DNA from: Clostridia bacterium | Lineage (GTDB): Bacteria > Bacillota > Clostridia > Christensenellales > Aristaeellaceae | Length of the DNA stretch: 50,628 nt | Assembly (NCBI GenBank): GCA_017512805.1 | Contig: JAFWES010000080.1 | Location: forward strand, 1-50,628 | Reading direction: 5' to 3' | Part shown: piece by piece, positions 50,597-50,628 of the stretch | How the letters are laid out: every line of letters starts with the position of its first letter | How positions within the stretch are numbered: position 1 is the first letter of the stretch | Made by a program: the position numbers and the translations under genes | Notes under the pieces: generated by a model | What the model was told of the DNA's origin: nothing | Database searches by the model: none | What the model saw: the letters and a program-made list of their open reading frames with translations, nothing else

Positions 50597-50624
50597 GACG
50601 AGCGGAAGTAATCTCCCGCTCGTC
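50597..50624. terminator. Hairpin at window edge, possible terminator of a gene to the right
   Basis: GACGAGCGG and CCGCTCGTC, a 9-bp perfect stem with a 10-nt loop. The T-rich side on minus (CTTCATTT) is modest. The gene it would serve lies outside the window. Confidence 0.5.
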
Positions 50625-50628
50625 AGTA

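Larger units (their letters stand above)
50140..50628. other. 3' end of window: non-coding, repeat-bearing
   Basis: 489 bp, visibly more A+T-rich than the rest. It holds the tRNA terminator, a long inverted repeat (50334-50393), an 11-nt direct repeat TCGGTGTGGCT (50364-50374 and 50419-50429), and a terminal hairpin (50597-50624). A TTGACA at 50194-50199 has no good -10. No gene is convincing on either strand. Confidence 0.6.

Overview
The window looks like chromosomal DNA from a G+C-rich member of the Clostridia (Bacillota), possibly a gut or rumen Christensenellales-type lineage. The lineage is inference; the phylum-level call rests on strong Shine-Dalgarno sites, frequent GTG/TTG starts, the dnaG-rpoD-trmK and ruvX-DUF1292 neighbourhoods, an LplABC-type sugar transporter and a membrane pyrophosphatase. 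I see no phage, IS element, CRISPR array or plasmid gene. Nearly everything is housekeeping and central carbon metabolism, so most of the novelty is in regulation and in degenerate family members.

Layout. 1-2366 (-): a TPM-domain membrane protein cut by the window edge and its zinc-ribbon membrane partner. 2511-14097 (+): a long co-directional run of deoC, a type-2 ileS, a degenerate GH4-family protein, an rRNA-type methyltransferase, rluA-type, tgt, and two secreted proteins (DUF6273-like and PIG-L deacetylase). 14241-17926 (-): a sugar ABC transporter (two permeases, binding protein) with a strong intercistronic hairpin. 18226-23988 (-): nif3-like, CT398-like zinc-ribbon coiled coil, malQ, glgP. 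24151-28114 (+): dnaG, rpoD, trmK, convergent with dgt (-). 29159-32842 (+): an orphan phosphonopyruvate decarboxylase-like enzyme, an unknown protein, phosphoglucomutase.

32852-36283 (-): a small zinc-ribbon protein, then capA-like, alaT-type aminotransferase and alaR-type Lrp regulator. 36300-37877 (+): uxaC. 37932-41259 (-): a Wzx-type flippase and mgtE. 41295-47363 (+): rpsO, pnp, ruvX, DUF1292 and membrane pyrophosphatase. 47370-48866 (-): nnr. 48994-50175 (+): a HAD phosphatase and tRNA-Val(CAC). The last 450 bases hold a long inverted repeat and no convincing gene.

How it fits together. Carbohydrate use is a theme: oligosaccharide import, maltodextrin/glycogen breakdown (malQ, glgP, pgcA), uronate isomerisation (uxaC), deoxyribose phosphate recovery (deoC). 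The rest is information processing and metabolite or nucleotide hygiene.

Most notable. (1) The mgtE mRNA has a leader of about 330 nt with a strong promoter, a 27-codon upstream ORF with an ideal ribosome-binding site and four consecutive Arg codons, and 10 nt after its stop a three-segment 19-bp hairpin followed by UUUU. This is leader-peptide attenuation architecture on a magnesium transporter, with no M-box that I can recognise. (2) Between a near-consensus promoter and tRNA-Val lies about 200 nt with nested perfect stems, a 3' H-type pseudoknot and a duplicated tRNA 5' segment, a candidate structured RNA. (3) The GH4-like protein has lost both metal-ligand positions of its family. No folding or database search was run; all structure calls are from complementarity read by eye.
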